Positions 8,895-16,978 of a DNA stretch of 64,000 bases are shown here, in pieces; positions within the stretch are counted from its first letter, which is position 1; every line of letters starts with the position of its first letter. Location of the stretch: positions 1 through 64,000 of the forward strand of contig DESI01000007.1 of NCBI GenBank assembly GCA_002361235.1. The letters are read 5' to 3'. The stretch comes from Porphyromonadaceae bacterium UBA3318. Lineage in GTDB: Bacteria; Bacteroidota; Bacteroidia; Bacteroidales; Muribaculaceae. A model generated the notes under the pieces. It had not been told where the DNA came from, did not search any database, and saw nothing but the letters and a program-made list of their open reading frames with translations. The position numbers and the translations under genes were made by a program.

Positions 8895-8926
8895 CAAAGT
8901 TAACAATTATTTAGAGAAATACCCAA
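8895..8926 (-). promoter_or_regulatory. Promoter of cydAB
   Basis: Read on the minus strand, TTGG (at 8923-8926) and TAACTTTG (8895-8902) are separated by 20 bases, matching the Bacteroidetes -33/-7 pattern. It gives a leader of about 70 nt before cydA. Confidence 0.6.
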
Positions 8927-8955
8927 CATGAACCGGATTGTTTTTTGAATAATGG

Positions 8956-8986
8956 TTTGTGAAGTGGAAATAAATGATTAATTTTG
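8956..8986 (+). promoter_or_regulatory. Promoter of the DUF4494 gene
   Basis: TTTG (8956-8959), a 19-base spacer and TAATTTTG (8979-8986) give a full match to the Bacteroidetes housekeeping promoter. It is divergent from the cydA promoter, about 30 bases away, and leaves a leader of about 90 nt. Confidence 0.7.
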
Positions 8987-9082
8987 CAATGCGAGGGCGT
9001 ATTGCGGTGCGGGGATAACACCCGCAAGCCGCATGAAGCCCGAATTTTTAAGGTATAAACTTAAGGAAAGGATAATAATACA

Positions 9083-9529
9083 ATGGCATTGTGGTTTGAA
9101 TGCAAGGTAAGATATGACAAGATGACGGAAAACGGCCAGGTGAAGAAGGTGAACGAGCCGTATCTTGTAGACGCATTGACATTTACGGAGGCCGAGGCCC
9201 GCATCATCGAGGAGATGACCCCCTTTATCAGCGGCGAATACTCGCTGGCGTCGGAAAAGAAGACCAAGATTTCGGAAGTGTTTTTCAAGGAGGGTGGCGA
9301 CCGCTGGTATCTGGTGAAAGTGAATTTCATCACTCTCGACGAGAAGACCGGTGTTGAGAAGAAGACCACAAGCCAGATACTGGTGCAGGCATCGGATTTC
9401 GACAGTGCCGTAAGCAATTTCAAGGAGGGAATGCAGGGTACGATGGCCGATTACGAGATCGGTTCCGTGGCCGAGACCCTCATAATGGACGTATATCCCG
9501 CCAACTTAGGCGCCAAGACAGCCGAATAA
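9083..9529 (+). CDS. DUF4494 domain-containing protein
   Basis: A 148-residue soluble protein of the Bacteroidetes-specific DUF4494 family, recognised by the start MALWFECKVRYDKMTENG and the mid-sequence pattern TFTEAEARIIEEMTPFI. There is no signal peptide or membrane segment. Function is unknown. The YggS gene follows after 10 bases, so the two are almost certainly co-transcribed, an arrangement that recurs in the phylum. A link to PLP homeostasis is only a guess from context. Confidence 0.85.
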   Translation: MALWFECKVRYDKMTENGQVKKVNEPYLVDALTFTEAEARIIEEMTPFISGEYSLASEKKTKISEVFFKEGGDRWYLVKVNFITLDEKTGVEKKTTSQILVQASDFDSAVSNFKEGMQGTMADYEIGSVAETLIMDVYPANLGAKTAE

Positions 9530-9539
9530 TCACGTAGCG

Positions 9540-10208
9540 ATGGTTGATGTCCAAGCGAACATAAATCGTGTGCTGAGTGAGATACCCGCAGGTGTACGGC
9601 TTGTGGCCGTATCGAAGTTCCACCCGGTGGAGAAGCTGATGGCGGCTTACGAAGCCGGCCAGCGCCGTTTCGGCGAGAGCCGCGTGCAGGAACTTCTGGC
9701 CAAGGAGCCGCAGATGCCGGCTGACGTGGAGTGGCACTTCATCGGACACCTGCAGACCAATAAGGTGAAACAGCTGGTGGGCAAAGCGTCGCTGATAGAA
9801 AGCATAGATTCCGAGCGACTTCTGGATATAGTGGATCAGGAATCGCGCAAGGCCGGAGTGACGACCCGCGTTCTGATGCAGGTGCATGTGGCCCGCGAGG
9901 AAACCAAGTTCGGATTCTGGCCCGAGGAACTGCTTGACTATTTCCGCGCACGCAAGTTCGAGAACCTGACCAACACGCATATTTGCGGCGTGATGGGGAT
10001 GGCATCCAACACCGACGACGAGCGGAGGGTCAGCGAGGATTTCGCGGCCATAGCCAGGGTTTATAAGGACATCATTGAGCTATGTCCCGATCTGCGCGGA
10101 TTCGACACCTTGTCGATGGGCATGAGCGGCGACCGGCAGCTTGCCGTGGCGCAGGGAAGCAATATGGTAAGAATCGGAACGGCAATATTCGGTGAACGGG
10201 AATACTGA
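9540..10208 (+). CDS. YggS/PLPBP family pyridoxal-phosphate-binding protein
   Basis: A 222-residue single-domain TIM barrel that binds PLP and is involved in vitamin B6 and amino-acid homeostasis. The PLP-lysine lies in LVAVSKFHP (about residue 26). Other family blocks are RRFGESRVQELLAK, WHFIGHLQTNKVK and the phosphate-binding C-terminal DTLSMGMSGD. The length is typical. It is the second gene after DUF4494 with 10-base spacing. The ATG at 9540 starts MVDVQANINRVLSEIPAGV, matching homologues. Confidence 0.93.
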   Translation: MVDVQANINRVLSEIPAGVRLVAVSKFHPVEKLMAAYEAGQRRFGESRVQELLAKEPQMPADVEWHFIGHLQTNKVKQLVGKASLIESIDSERLLDIVDQESRKAGVTTRVLMQVHVAREETKFGFWPEELLDYFRARKFENLTNTHICGVMGMASNTDDERRVSEDFAAIARVYKDIIELCPDLRGFDTLSMGMSGDRQLAVAQGSNMVRIGTAIFGEREY

Positions 10209-10289
10209 CCGGAATGTATGTAACCCCGAATCGGTATTGACGCCCTGATGTGTTAACCTGAAATTTAATAAACAACAATAACAAATAAC

Positions 10290-11639
10290 ATGAACTCAAC
10301 AAAAGCAGCAGCGGCCGCACCTAAATCTAATGGCCGCACCGTGGCGATCATCACGATGTTCTTTATGTTCGCGATGATCTCTTTCGTGACCAATATGGCG
10401 GCTCCGTTCGGAAACATCTGGAGTTTCAAGTACGAATGGGCCGGAATGGCAGGTAACCTTATGAACTTCACCGCCTACCTGTTTATGGGTATCCCGGCGG
10501 GTAACATGCTGATCAAGTACGGCTACAAGAAAACCGCGCTGATCGCGCTGGCAGTGGGCGCCATCGGTCTGGGCATCCAGCTCCTCTCGAGTGTGGTGGG
10601 CGGCAATGTCGTTGTGATAGGCGGTGAGAACCCCACTTACCTTAACCTGTTCATCTATCTGCTCGGCGCCCTGGTCTGCGGTTTCTGCGTATGTATGCTG
10701 AACACCGTGGTAAACCCGATGCTTAACCTGTTGGGCGGCGGCGGCAACAAGGGTAACCAGCTGATTCAGACCGGCGGCACACTGAACTCGCTGTCCGGCA
10801 CGCTGACCCCCCTGTTGGTCGGTATGCTGGTAGGTACGCTCACGAAGCAGACCACCATGGCGTCTGTTGCTCCGCTGGTAATCACCGGTATCGTTATCTT
10901 CGCGCTTTCGTTCCTCGTTATCTCGTTCGTCAAGATACCCGAGCCTCAGCAGAATCTGAGCAAGGTGAAGTATGAGCACAGTCCCCTGGCTTTCCGTCAT
11001 TGCACCCTCGGCATCATCGCCATCTTCTTCTATGTGGGTATCGAGATCGGTATCCCGGGCGAAATGAACGCATGGATCAGCCGCGAGAACTTCGAAGGCG
11101 CTGCCGCAGTAGCCGGTTCGCTGGCCGCACTCTACTGGCTTATGATGCTTATCGGACGTTTCCTCAGCTCAATCATCAGCGGCAAGGTATCGACACGTAC
11201 CCAGATGGTGACCGTGTCAACCGTGGCTATCATCCTGATACTGCTGGCTATCTTCATCCCCGAATCGGTTACTTTCAAGTCGCCTGAGATCAAGGCCCTG
11301 AACATCACCAGCGGCGAAGTGCCCATCAAGTGCCTGTTCCTTTTCCTGTGCGGTCTCTGCACGTCGGTGATGTGGGGCGGTATCTTCAACCTCGCCACCG
11401 AGGGTCTGGGCAAGTACACGGCCAAGGCATCCGGTCTGTTCATGATGATGGTTGTCGGCGGTGGCGTCATGCCTTACATCCAGGATATGATTGCCCGCAG
11501 CGGAGTCGGTTATGTAAACAGTTACTGGCTGGTAATAGCCATGCTGGCTTACATCCTGTTCTACTCGCTGATCGGTTCCAAGAACGTGAACAAGGACATT
11601 CCCGTAAGCGAGGAGCCCTTTGACGCACGCAACCTCTGA
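10290..11639 (+). CDS. MFS transporter, FucP-like sugar:H+ symporter family
   Basis: A 449-residue twelve-helix MFS permease. The first helices (TMFFMFAMISFVTNM, then MNFTAYLFMGIPAGNMLIKYGYKKT) and the organisation of the second half (IEIGIPGEMNAWI) resemble the FucP / glucose-galactose permease subgroup. The substrate cannot be read from sequence. It stands between YggS and transketolase with an intrinsic terminator 15 bases after the stop, so it is a separate unit; there is no neighbouring catabolic gene to suggest a sugar. The N terminus has an Ala/Lys-rich cytoplasmic stretch. Confidence 0.85.
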   Translation: MNSTKAAAAAPKSNGRTVAIITMFFMFAMISFVTNMAAPFGNIWSFKYEWAGMAGNLMNFTAYLFMGIPAGNMLIKYGYKKTALIALAVGAIGLGIQLLSSVVGGNVVVIGGENPTYLNLFIYLLGALVCGFCVCMLNTVVNPMLNLLGGGGNKGNQLIQTGGTLNSLSGTLTPLLVGMLVGTLTKQTTMASVAPLVITGIVIFALSFLVISFVKIPEPQQNLSKVKYEHSPLAFRHCTLGIIAIFFYVGIEIGIPGEMNAWISRENFEGAAAVAGSLAALYWLMMLIGRFLSSIISGKVSTRTQMVTVSTVAIILILLAIFIPESVTFKSPEIKALNITSGEVPIKCLFLFLCGLCTSVMWGGIFNLATEGLGKYTAKASGLFMMMVVGGGVMPYIQDMIARSGVGYVNSYWLVIAMLAYILFYSLIGSKNVNKDIPVSEEPFDARNL

Positions 11640-11653
11640 TAACGCGACATAAC

Positions 11654-11696
11654 AAAAAATCCGGGAGCCCCTTGGGGATTTGCCCGGATTTTTTCG
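11654..11696 (+). terminator. Terminator of the MFS permease gene
   Basis: The perfect arms AAAAAATCCGGG (11654-11665) and CCCGGATTTTTT (11683-11694) form a hairpin with a T-run on each strand, so it can act in either direction. Confidence 0.9.
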
Positions 11697-11729
11697 TAAT
11701 AAATTATTGAAATTAATACAAAGAAATAT

Positions 11730-13757
11730 ATGGATGAGAAAGTGATGCGGTCGGCCGGCAACAACCTGCGCGTGCTGATTGCAGAGATGGTAGAGAAATC
11801 GAAGTCGGGCCATCCCGGAGGCGCTCTGGGCGCGGCCGATTTCGTGAACGTGCTTTATTCGTCGTTCCTGGTATACGATCCCGAGGATCCGTCATGGTTC
11901 GCCCGCGACCGGTTCTTCCTCGATCCGGGCCACATGTCGCCGATGTTGTACAGCATCCTGGCCCTGACCGGCAAGTATTCGATGGAAGACCTGCAGCAGT
12001 TCCGTCAGTGGGGCAGCGAGACTCCCGGCCATCCTGAGGTGGATGTGGCCCGTGGCGTAGAGAACACGTCGGGCCCGTTGGGCCAGGGTCATGTCATGGC
12101 TGTCGGCAGCGCCATCGCCGAGCAGTTCCTCGAGGCCCGTTTCGGCAAGGTGGTGGCCCACAAGACATACGCCTTCATTTCCGACGGCGGCGTGCAGGAG
12201 GAAATCTCGCAGGGCGCGGGCCGCATAGCCGGCACGTTGGGACTGCACAACCTCATCATGTTCTACGATTCGAACAAGGTTCAGCTGTCCACTCTGGTGA
12301 AGGATGTGGACCAGGAGGATGTGGCCGCCAAGTATCGCGCATGGAACTGGAACGTGCTTGAGGTGGACGGCAGCGACCCCGTGGCGATGGCAGAGGTACT
12401 GACCAAGGCTCAGGAGGAGAAGGTGCGTCCCACCATCATCATCGGTCATACCACGATGGCCAAGGGCGTTGTGAAGGGTGACGGCGAATCGCTGGAAGGC
12501 GCCATCAACACTCACGGACAGCCCATCTCGGCTGCCGGCGCAGATGTGGCCGCAACTGTAAGAAACTACGGCGGCGATCCCGAGAATCCCTGGGTGATCC
12601 GCGAGGAAGTAAAGGAGCTGTACGCAAAGCGTGCCGAAGAACTGAAGAAGATCGTGGCCGCACGCCGCGAGGAATACAACGAATGGGCCAAGGCCAATCC
12701 CGAACTGGCCAAGACTCTGGAAGACTACAAGGCTCTGGAACTGCCCGCTCTGGACTGGGATTCCATCGAGTTCAAGCCCAACATGGCGTCGCGTGCCGCA
12801 TCGGCCACGGTTCTCAGCTTCCTGGCAGAGCATGTAGGCAACATGATAGTGTCGAGCGCCGACCTGGCCAACAGCGACAAGACCGACGGCTTCCTGAAGA
12901 AGACGCACGCCTTTGCCAAGGGTGATTTCAGCGGCGCGTTCCTGCAGAGCGGCGTGTCGGAGCTGACCATGGCCTGCATCATGAACGGTATCGCCCTGCA
13001 CGGCGGCATCTTCGCTGCCTGCGGCACATTCTTCGTGTTCAGCGACTATATGAAGCCCGCCATCCGTATGGCTGCGCTGATGAAGCTCCCCGTCAAGTTC
13101 ATCTACACTCACGACTCGTTCCGTGTAGGCGAGGATGGTCCGACGCACGAGCCCATCGAGCAGGAGGCTCAGATCCGTCTGATGGAGCTGGTTCACAACT
13201 TTGCCGGCAAGCGTTCGGTACTGGTGCTCCGCCCCTGTGACTCAGCCGAGACCGTAGAGAGCTACAAGCTGGCTATGGAGACCAAGGACCGTCCGTCAGT
13301 ACTGATTTTCTCGCGTCAGAATCTGGAGGACCTGCCCGGCGAGAACCGCCGCGACGAGGCCAAGAAGGCCGCACACGGCGGATATGTCGTTAAGGGAGTG
13401 GACGGCAAGCCCGACGTTACGCTGGTTGCCAACGGCAGCGACGTGGCCCTGCTGGTACACGCAGCCGAAGAACTGGCCAATGACGGCGTGAAGGCACAGG
13501 TGGTATCCGTACCTTCGATCGGTCTGTTCCTGGATCAGGACAAATCGTACCGCGACAGTGTGATTCCCGAGGGCGTGCCTCAGTTCGGACTCACCAGCGG
13601 ACTGCCCATCACCTTGTGGCCCGTGCTGCACGGCAAGTTCGACGTAGTCGGCATGGAGCGTTTCGGCGCCTCCGCCCCCGCCAAGGTACTGGAGGAGAAG
13701 TTCGGCTACACCGTTCCCGCCGTCCTCGCCAGGATCCGCGCCTTCCTCAGCAAGTAA
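11730..13757 (+). CDS. tkt: Transketolase
   Basis: A 675-residue thiamine-diphosphate enzyme moving two-carbon ketol units between sugar phosphates in the non-oxidative pentose-phosphate pathway. The N-terminal part has SKSGHPGGALGAADF and the substrate loop ENTSGPLGQGHVMAVG. The ThDP/Mg region reads FISDGGVQEEISQGAGR with YDSNKVQLS downstream. The Pyr domain has the FRVGEDGPTHEPIEQEAQ block with conserved histidine and glutamate. Length is normal for full-size transketolase. It is a single gene between two hairpins. Confidence 0.96.
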   Translation: MDEKVMRSAGNNLRVLIAEMVEKSKSGHPGGALGAADFVNVLYSSFLVYDPEDPSWFARDRFFLDPGHMSPMLYSILALTGKYSMEDLQQFRQWGSETPGHPEVDVARGVENTSGPLGQGHVMAVGSAIAEQFLEARFGKVVAHKTYAFISDGGVQEEISQGAGRIAGTLGLHNLIMFYDSNKVQLSTLVKDVDQEDVAAKYRAWNWNVLEVDGSDPVAMAEVLTKAQEEKVRPTIIIGHTTMAKGVVKGDGESLEGAINTHGQPISAAGADVAATVRNYGGDPENPWVIREEVKELYAKRAEELKKIVAARREEYNEWAKANPELAKTLEDYKALELPALDWDSIEFKPNMASRAASATVLSFLAEHVGNMIVSSADLANSDKTDGFLKKTHAFAKGDFSGAFLQSGVSELTMACIMNGIALHGGIFAACGTFFVFSDYMKPAIRMAALMKLPVKFIYTHDSFRVGEDGPTHEPIEQEAQIRLMELVHNFAGKRSVLVLRPCDSAETVESYKLAMETKDRPSVLIFSRQNLEDLPGENRRDEAKKAAHGGYVVKGVDGKPDVTLVANGSDVALLVHAAEELANDGVKAQVVSVPSIGLFLDQDKSYRDSVIPEGVPQFGLTSGLPITLWPVLHGKFDVVGMERFGASAPAKVLEEKFGYTVPAVLARIRAFLSK

Positions 13758-13779
13758 ACAGAACTTATCTCACTGAATT

Positions 13780-13818
13780 ATACAGGGTGTGTCCGGCTCA
13801 GCCGGATACACCCTGTAT
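13780..13818 (+). terminator. Long hairpin after transketolase
   Basis: Arms of 18 bases (13780-13797 and 13801-13818) around a TCA loop, with one mismatch, lie between the convergent tkt and kilA-N genes. There is no long T-run, but the very stable stem fits a transcription stop or 3' end stabiliser. Confidence 0.7.
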
Positions 13819-13851
13819 AGATTATTATAGAGTGCTAATCTTTTTGCAGTC

Positions 13852-15013
13852 TTACTTTATGAATTTTCTGTCTGAGGTTTCGTTTCCCAATACGCTCATC
13901 TGGTGGATGGCAATCTGATTTAGTTTTAGCAACCGTTCAGGTTGTGATATTCCTTGTTCAATGAATACGGCATTAAGATTCTCCATATTCGACAGGCAAA
14001 TAAGCTCGTTTATTGTGGCATAGTCACGTATATTCCCTTTGAGAGATGGATTTGCATCGCGCCATTGTTTGGCTGTCATGCCGAACATCGCCACATTCAG
14101 CACGTCGGCCTCATTAGCATAGATGATGTTTGCCTGCGCCTTGGTAACTTCGGCGGGGATCAGGTTATGTTTGATGGCATCCGTGTGGATTCGATAGTTT
14201 ATTTTCGAAAGCTCGCGTTTGGCCGACCAACCGAGCTGTCGTTGTTCCACTTCCTTAAGTCGTTGGAACTCTTTGACAAGATATAGTTCAAACTCTACAG
14301 AGACCCAACTTGCGAACTTAAAAGCTATATCCCTTTGGGCATAGGTGCCTCCATCTCTGCCTAACTTATTCATTATGCCGATTGCTCCTGTAAGTTCAAC
14401 CCAACGGCTTGGACTCATTGTAAAGGCATTAGATCCGGCTTCCCTCAAAATGGGGTCGAATTCGACCCCTTTAGAGCTTGTTTAATAATAAATGTTGACG
14501 GCAGGGTCGCATGTCTTGAGCTGATTTTCGTTCTGTGACGAAGGAGTGTACTGGACGTACACGACTGAGTAACAGGACGAAAAGCAGCCAAGACATGCGA
14601 GGCTGAGGTAACTTCAATAATTTTATATGACAATGAATATTTCATTTCGAGGTGTAAACAATCGTGAAAAGATGGATAATATTACCAAGACCTGTCAGAC
14701 ATCGGCATCTTTCCGTCTGCTCTTCGGTCGTTATGGAACCCCATAACTCCCTCATCGCAAACGAAAATCTGCCTGATGTCTGACAGCCCTGCCATTAACA
14801 TTTATTTTTAAACAAGCTCTTAAAGTCAGGATTATTCAGGGACTCCCACAAACCAAGATATTCAAGCGTGTTTTTTGATCTCATCCAATTTTTAACAACA
14901 TCTTTTGGTTCTTCAGGATTCTTTTGGCGGGCGATATCAGTGATACAGATATAATCTATACCATCTTTTGCAAATGTTCTGATTGTGGAGTCTTTTACAA
15001 CTAATTTAGCCAT
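13852..15013 (-). pseudogene. KilA-N domain protein, split by a MITE-like insertion
   Basis: Two minus-strand pieces belong to one gene. The 5' piece (14820-15013) starts MAKLVVKDSTIRTFAKDG and runs to NNPDFK. The 3' piece (13852-14470) continues GVEFDPILREAGSNAFTM and holds the KilA-N region WVELTGAIGIMNKLGRDGGTYAQRDIAFKFASW. Removing the 346-bp element (14474-14819) plus one copy of its TTA target duplication gives exactly 813 bases, a clean 270-residue frame reading DFKGVEFDP across the joint. KilA-N proteins are phage- and mobile-element-associated DNA-binding proteins. The 3' piece has an in-frame ATG at 14448 and might still be translated, but the intact protein is lost. Confidence 0.85.
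14474..14819. mobile_element. MITE-like element with 3-bp TTA target duplication
   Basis: This 346-bp element has no coding capacity. Its terminal inverted repeats begin GAGCTTGTTTAA and run about 33 bases (14474-14506 against 14787-14819) with three mismatches. TTA is duplicated at 14471-14473 and 14820-14822. The inside holds two large hairpins, about 14506-14610 and about 14690-14787, arms CGCATGTCTTG and GTCAGACATCGGC with their complements. GAG termini with a 3-bp TNA duplication fit what is known of the IS1031 group of the IS5 family, so a transposase of that group may move it in trans; that attribution is inference. Confidence 0.8.
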
Positions 15014-15404
15014 AGGTTTGGTGACGAAATGTTTAATTACACAGCCGATTCAGCTTCTTGGCAAAGATAATTGTTTTCGTCGGATTGAACAAAATAAAGA
15101 TTATAAAGATTATAAGTCCAAAGTGCAGTGGTTGGCGTATGGTACAATTGCTGTAATTATTTGATTGGTATATTTGTATATGTTAAAGATAGTATAGTGA
15201 AAATCTGAACACAAAAACATATACAATATATTTTTGCTATTCAATATTATAGCGTTACGTGTAAAATAGAAGGAATTATAGGGAAGTGTCCTGAATTTTG
15301 GGACGGAAATGACTGAAAACGTCCTAAAATTTAGGACACGATGGATTAACGGCACATTAGCAATGTGATTGCGTTGTTGTAACTATTTCTTGTAACCTTA
15401 TTTC
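15014..15404. other. AT-rich intergenic region
   Basis: A 390-base AT-rich spacer upstream of the interrupted kilA-N gene. Apart from the inverted repeat at 15286-15339 no gene, tRNA or repeat is visible; short ORFs on either strand look random. Confidence 0.6.
15286..15339. repeat. 20-bp inverted repeat, possible operator or element end
   Basis: GTGTCCTGAATTTTGGGACG (15286-15305) is complementary, with two mismatches, to 15320-15339 across a 14-base loop. Each arm is itself nearly palindromic (GTCCTAAAATTTAGGAC). There is no T-run. It could bind a dimeric regulator or be an element remnant; nothing nearby decides. Confidence 0.6.
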
Positions 15405-16106
15405 TTATTTGAGGAGGGCGGTTAGCAGGTTGCGGGTTGCGTCAGGGAGCTTGGCGGACAGGGTGTCGACAAGGAATTCAAATGATTCGGAGGGCGTTCG
15501 GTCTGTCTCACGGAATGAGCGCTCAAACCATATCTCTGGCGTGGAATAAACGGCGACGCCCCAGCCGTAGCGGTCTCCTCGTGCCGTCAGTTTGTATTCG
15601 AAATCGGCTATCAACAGCCATCCGCCCATTTGCAGCCGTTGCAGGGGACCTTCGATGCTGTGGCGTTTTGGTCTGACATATTCCATCGCCTCTACAAGAT
15701 CTTCGGGTTTTCGTTTGCGCGAGGGGGTGCCGAAAATGATACGTTTGAGTTCGGTCGATGACAATCCTTCGTTTTCGCGGATTATGTCAAGTATCATACG
15801 TTCGGTTGAGTCCGGATTGACGGGATAAGCCGCTCTCCGGTAATTCAGGAAGTCTGGCAACAGATTCAATGACACGAAGCCGGCCTTGCGATTGAAGAAT
15901 TTGCCGTAAGCAGTGGTCTGTTCCTGAATCACGGGACCCTTCCACTCCCAGCATCCGTAATCGTCGCGCGTCTCGCCGAACAGCATGCCGGGTGCCGCCA
16001 TCTCCTGTACGGAGAATCCCGGTATTTTGTTTGCAAAGAAAGGGAGCATTCCGAAACGAAGCGCCGTCCTTTCAAGTTGCTCTTTGCTTGCTATCAAGTT
16101 CCCCAT
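15405..16106 (-). CDS. AlkZ-related protein (putative winged-helix)
   Basis: A 233-residue cytosolic protein without a signal or membrane segment. The segments GMLPFFANKIPGFSVQEMAAPGM, YGCWEWKGPVIQEQTTAYGKFF and YGWGVAVYSTPEIWFE are shared, as far as I recall, with short Bacteroidetes and Firmicutes proteins annotated as AlkZ-related, distantly akin to the YcaQ/AlkZ (HTH_42) DNA glycosylase family. It is much shorter than true AlkZ (about 400 residues) and no catalytic QxQ motif is obvious, so glycosylase activity should not be assumed. It stands alone in an accessory region. Confidence 0.5.
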   Translation of the reverse strand: MGNLIASKEQLERTALRFGMLPFFANKIPGFSVQEMAAPGMLFGETRDDYGCWEWKGPVIQEQTTAYGKFFNRKAGFVSLNLLPDFLNYRRAAYPVNPDSTERMILDIIRENEGLSSTELKRIIFGTPSRKRKPEDLVEAMEYVRPKRHSIEGPLQRLQMGGWLLIADFEYKLTARGDRYGWGVAVYSTPEIWFERSFRETDRTPSESFEFLVDTLSAKLPDATRNLLTALLK

Positions 16107-16214
16107 ACTGCAAAATTAATCAATTATAACAATCTAAGCCTAACAAATTTGTAAACCCCTCGAATTCGGTAGGTTTAAATTGGAATGATACAAGTGAAGA
16201 TATTACTATGGCGG

Positions 16215-16550
16215 TTACTTTAAGTCCCGAATCATATTCTTTATAATGGACAATTCCACGGAGGAAAAAACCGATTTGTCGTAGGCATTCATCAGATATA
16301 CGCGCCCTTCCGATTCTGCGGTAATGATTGTGTAGGTTATAATTCGGGCACCTCCGGATTTACCTCTCCCTTTGTACGTAATAGCCATGCGAATTTTACG
16401 GATGCCCGGACTGAGTTCGGTTCCTTGAAAAGGATTCTCCATAAGGGAAAGGACAAGTGCCTTCAGATCATTTTTGAAAGATCTGTGCCGCTTTTGAAGG
16501 GCCTTGGATTGACTCTCGAATTCGGGAGTGGTTAAAACTTCAAAGCTCAT
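16215..16550 (-). CDS. RelE/ParE superfamily toxin
   Basis: A 111-residue protein with the compact RelE/ParE look. It has a basic N-terminal helix pair (SQSKALQKRHRSFKNDLKALV), a central strand region (GIRKIRMAITYKGRGKSGGARIITYTI) and a C-terminal YDKS motif typical of RelE-type mRNA interferases. It overlaps the upstream antitoxin by 11 bases (16540-16550), giving the antitoxin-first order of classical type II systems. Whether it cleaves mRNA (RelE-like) or targets gyrase (ParE-like) is not decided by sequence alone; the YDKS ending favours RelE. Confidence 0.8.
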   Translation of the reverse strand: MSFEVLTTPEFESQSKALQKRHRSFKNDLKALVLSLMENPFQGTELSPGIRKIRMAITYKGRGKSGGARIITYTIITAESEGRVYLMNAYDKSVFSSVELSIIKNMIRDLK

Positions 16551-16809
16551 CGAGGAAAGCTAATGCGGATTTGGCCGGGATTTCACCGGCTTCCATCTGT
16601 CTGACCTGTTTTAAACTGCGTTTGATGCTCTGGGTCATGGTATCAACTTTTTGTTGTTGAGCCGGGGATAGAGTCACATCTTCATTCCCTATGCTTACAA
16701 GAGCATAGAGAGAGTTTTTACGACGAATTAATACACGTTCACCCGCAGACGCTCTGTCAAATGATTCCGCCAAGTTATTTCTGTATTCTCTTACTGATAG
16801 AGCTTCCAT
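16540..16809 (-). CDS. Antitoxin, Phd/YefM-like
   Basis: An 89-residue protein. The N-terminal half (MEALSVREYRNNLAESFDRASAGERVLIRRK) has the Phd/YefM DNA-binding fold pattern, and the C-terminal half is a charged helix that probably wraps the toxin. It is immediately upstream of and overlaps the toxin gene. The promoter (16861-16892) and a perfect 8-bp inverted repeat next to its -33 box (16895-16916) fit autorepression by the antitoxin or the toxin-antitoxin complex. Confidence 0.8.
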   Translation of the reverse strand: MEALSVREYRNNLAESFDRASAGERVLIRRKNSLYALVSIGNEDVTLSPAQQQKVDTMTQSIKRSLKQVRQMEAGEIPAKSALAFLDEL

Positions 16810-16860
16810 ATTGATAATGACTTAAATACGTAAAGCAATAATGCTATTATTAATCTGATG

Positions 16861-16892
16861 CAAATATAACAGCTTTTTATTATTAAAACAAA
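16861..16892 (-). promoter_or_regulatory. Promoter of the toxin-antitoxin operon
   Basis: On the minus strand, TTTG (16889-16892), a 20-base spacer and TATATTTG (16861-16868) match the Bacteroidetes consensus in full. The leader is about 45 nt. Confidence 0.75.
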
Positions 16893-16894
16893 TC

Positions 16895-16916
16895 TGTGTA
16901 CAAAAACGTGTACACA
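16895..16916. promoter_or_regulatory. Operator palindrome of the toxin-antitoxin operon
   Basis: TGTGTACA (16895-16902) and its perfect complement TGTACACA (16909-16916) are separated by 6 bases and lie 2 bases upstream of the -33 box. The position and symmetry suit a dimeric repressor, most simply the antitoxin itself. Confidence 0.65.
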
Positions 16917-16978
16917 AATATGAATTATAAGTAAAATACGATAGCCTGTAGGTGGGTGGCGGGACACCGCCATCCCGG

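Noticed and set aside
14449..14794. Two separate KilA-N-type genes rather than one
   Set aside because: The junction restores one continuous frame of exactly 271 codons after removing the element and one TTA, so it is a single interrupted gene.
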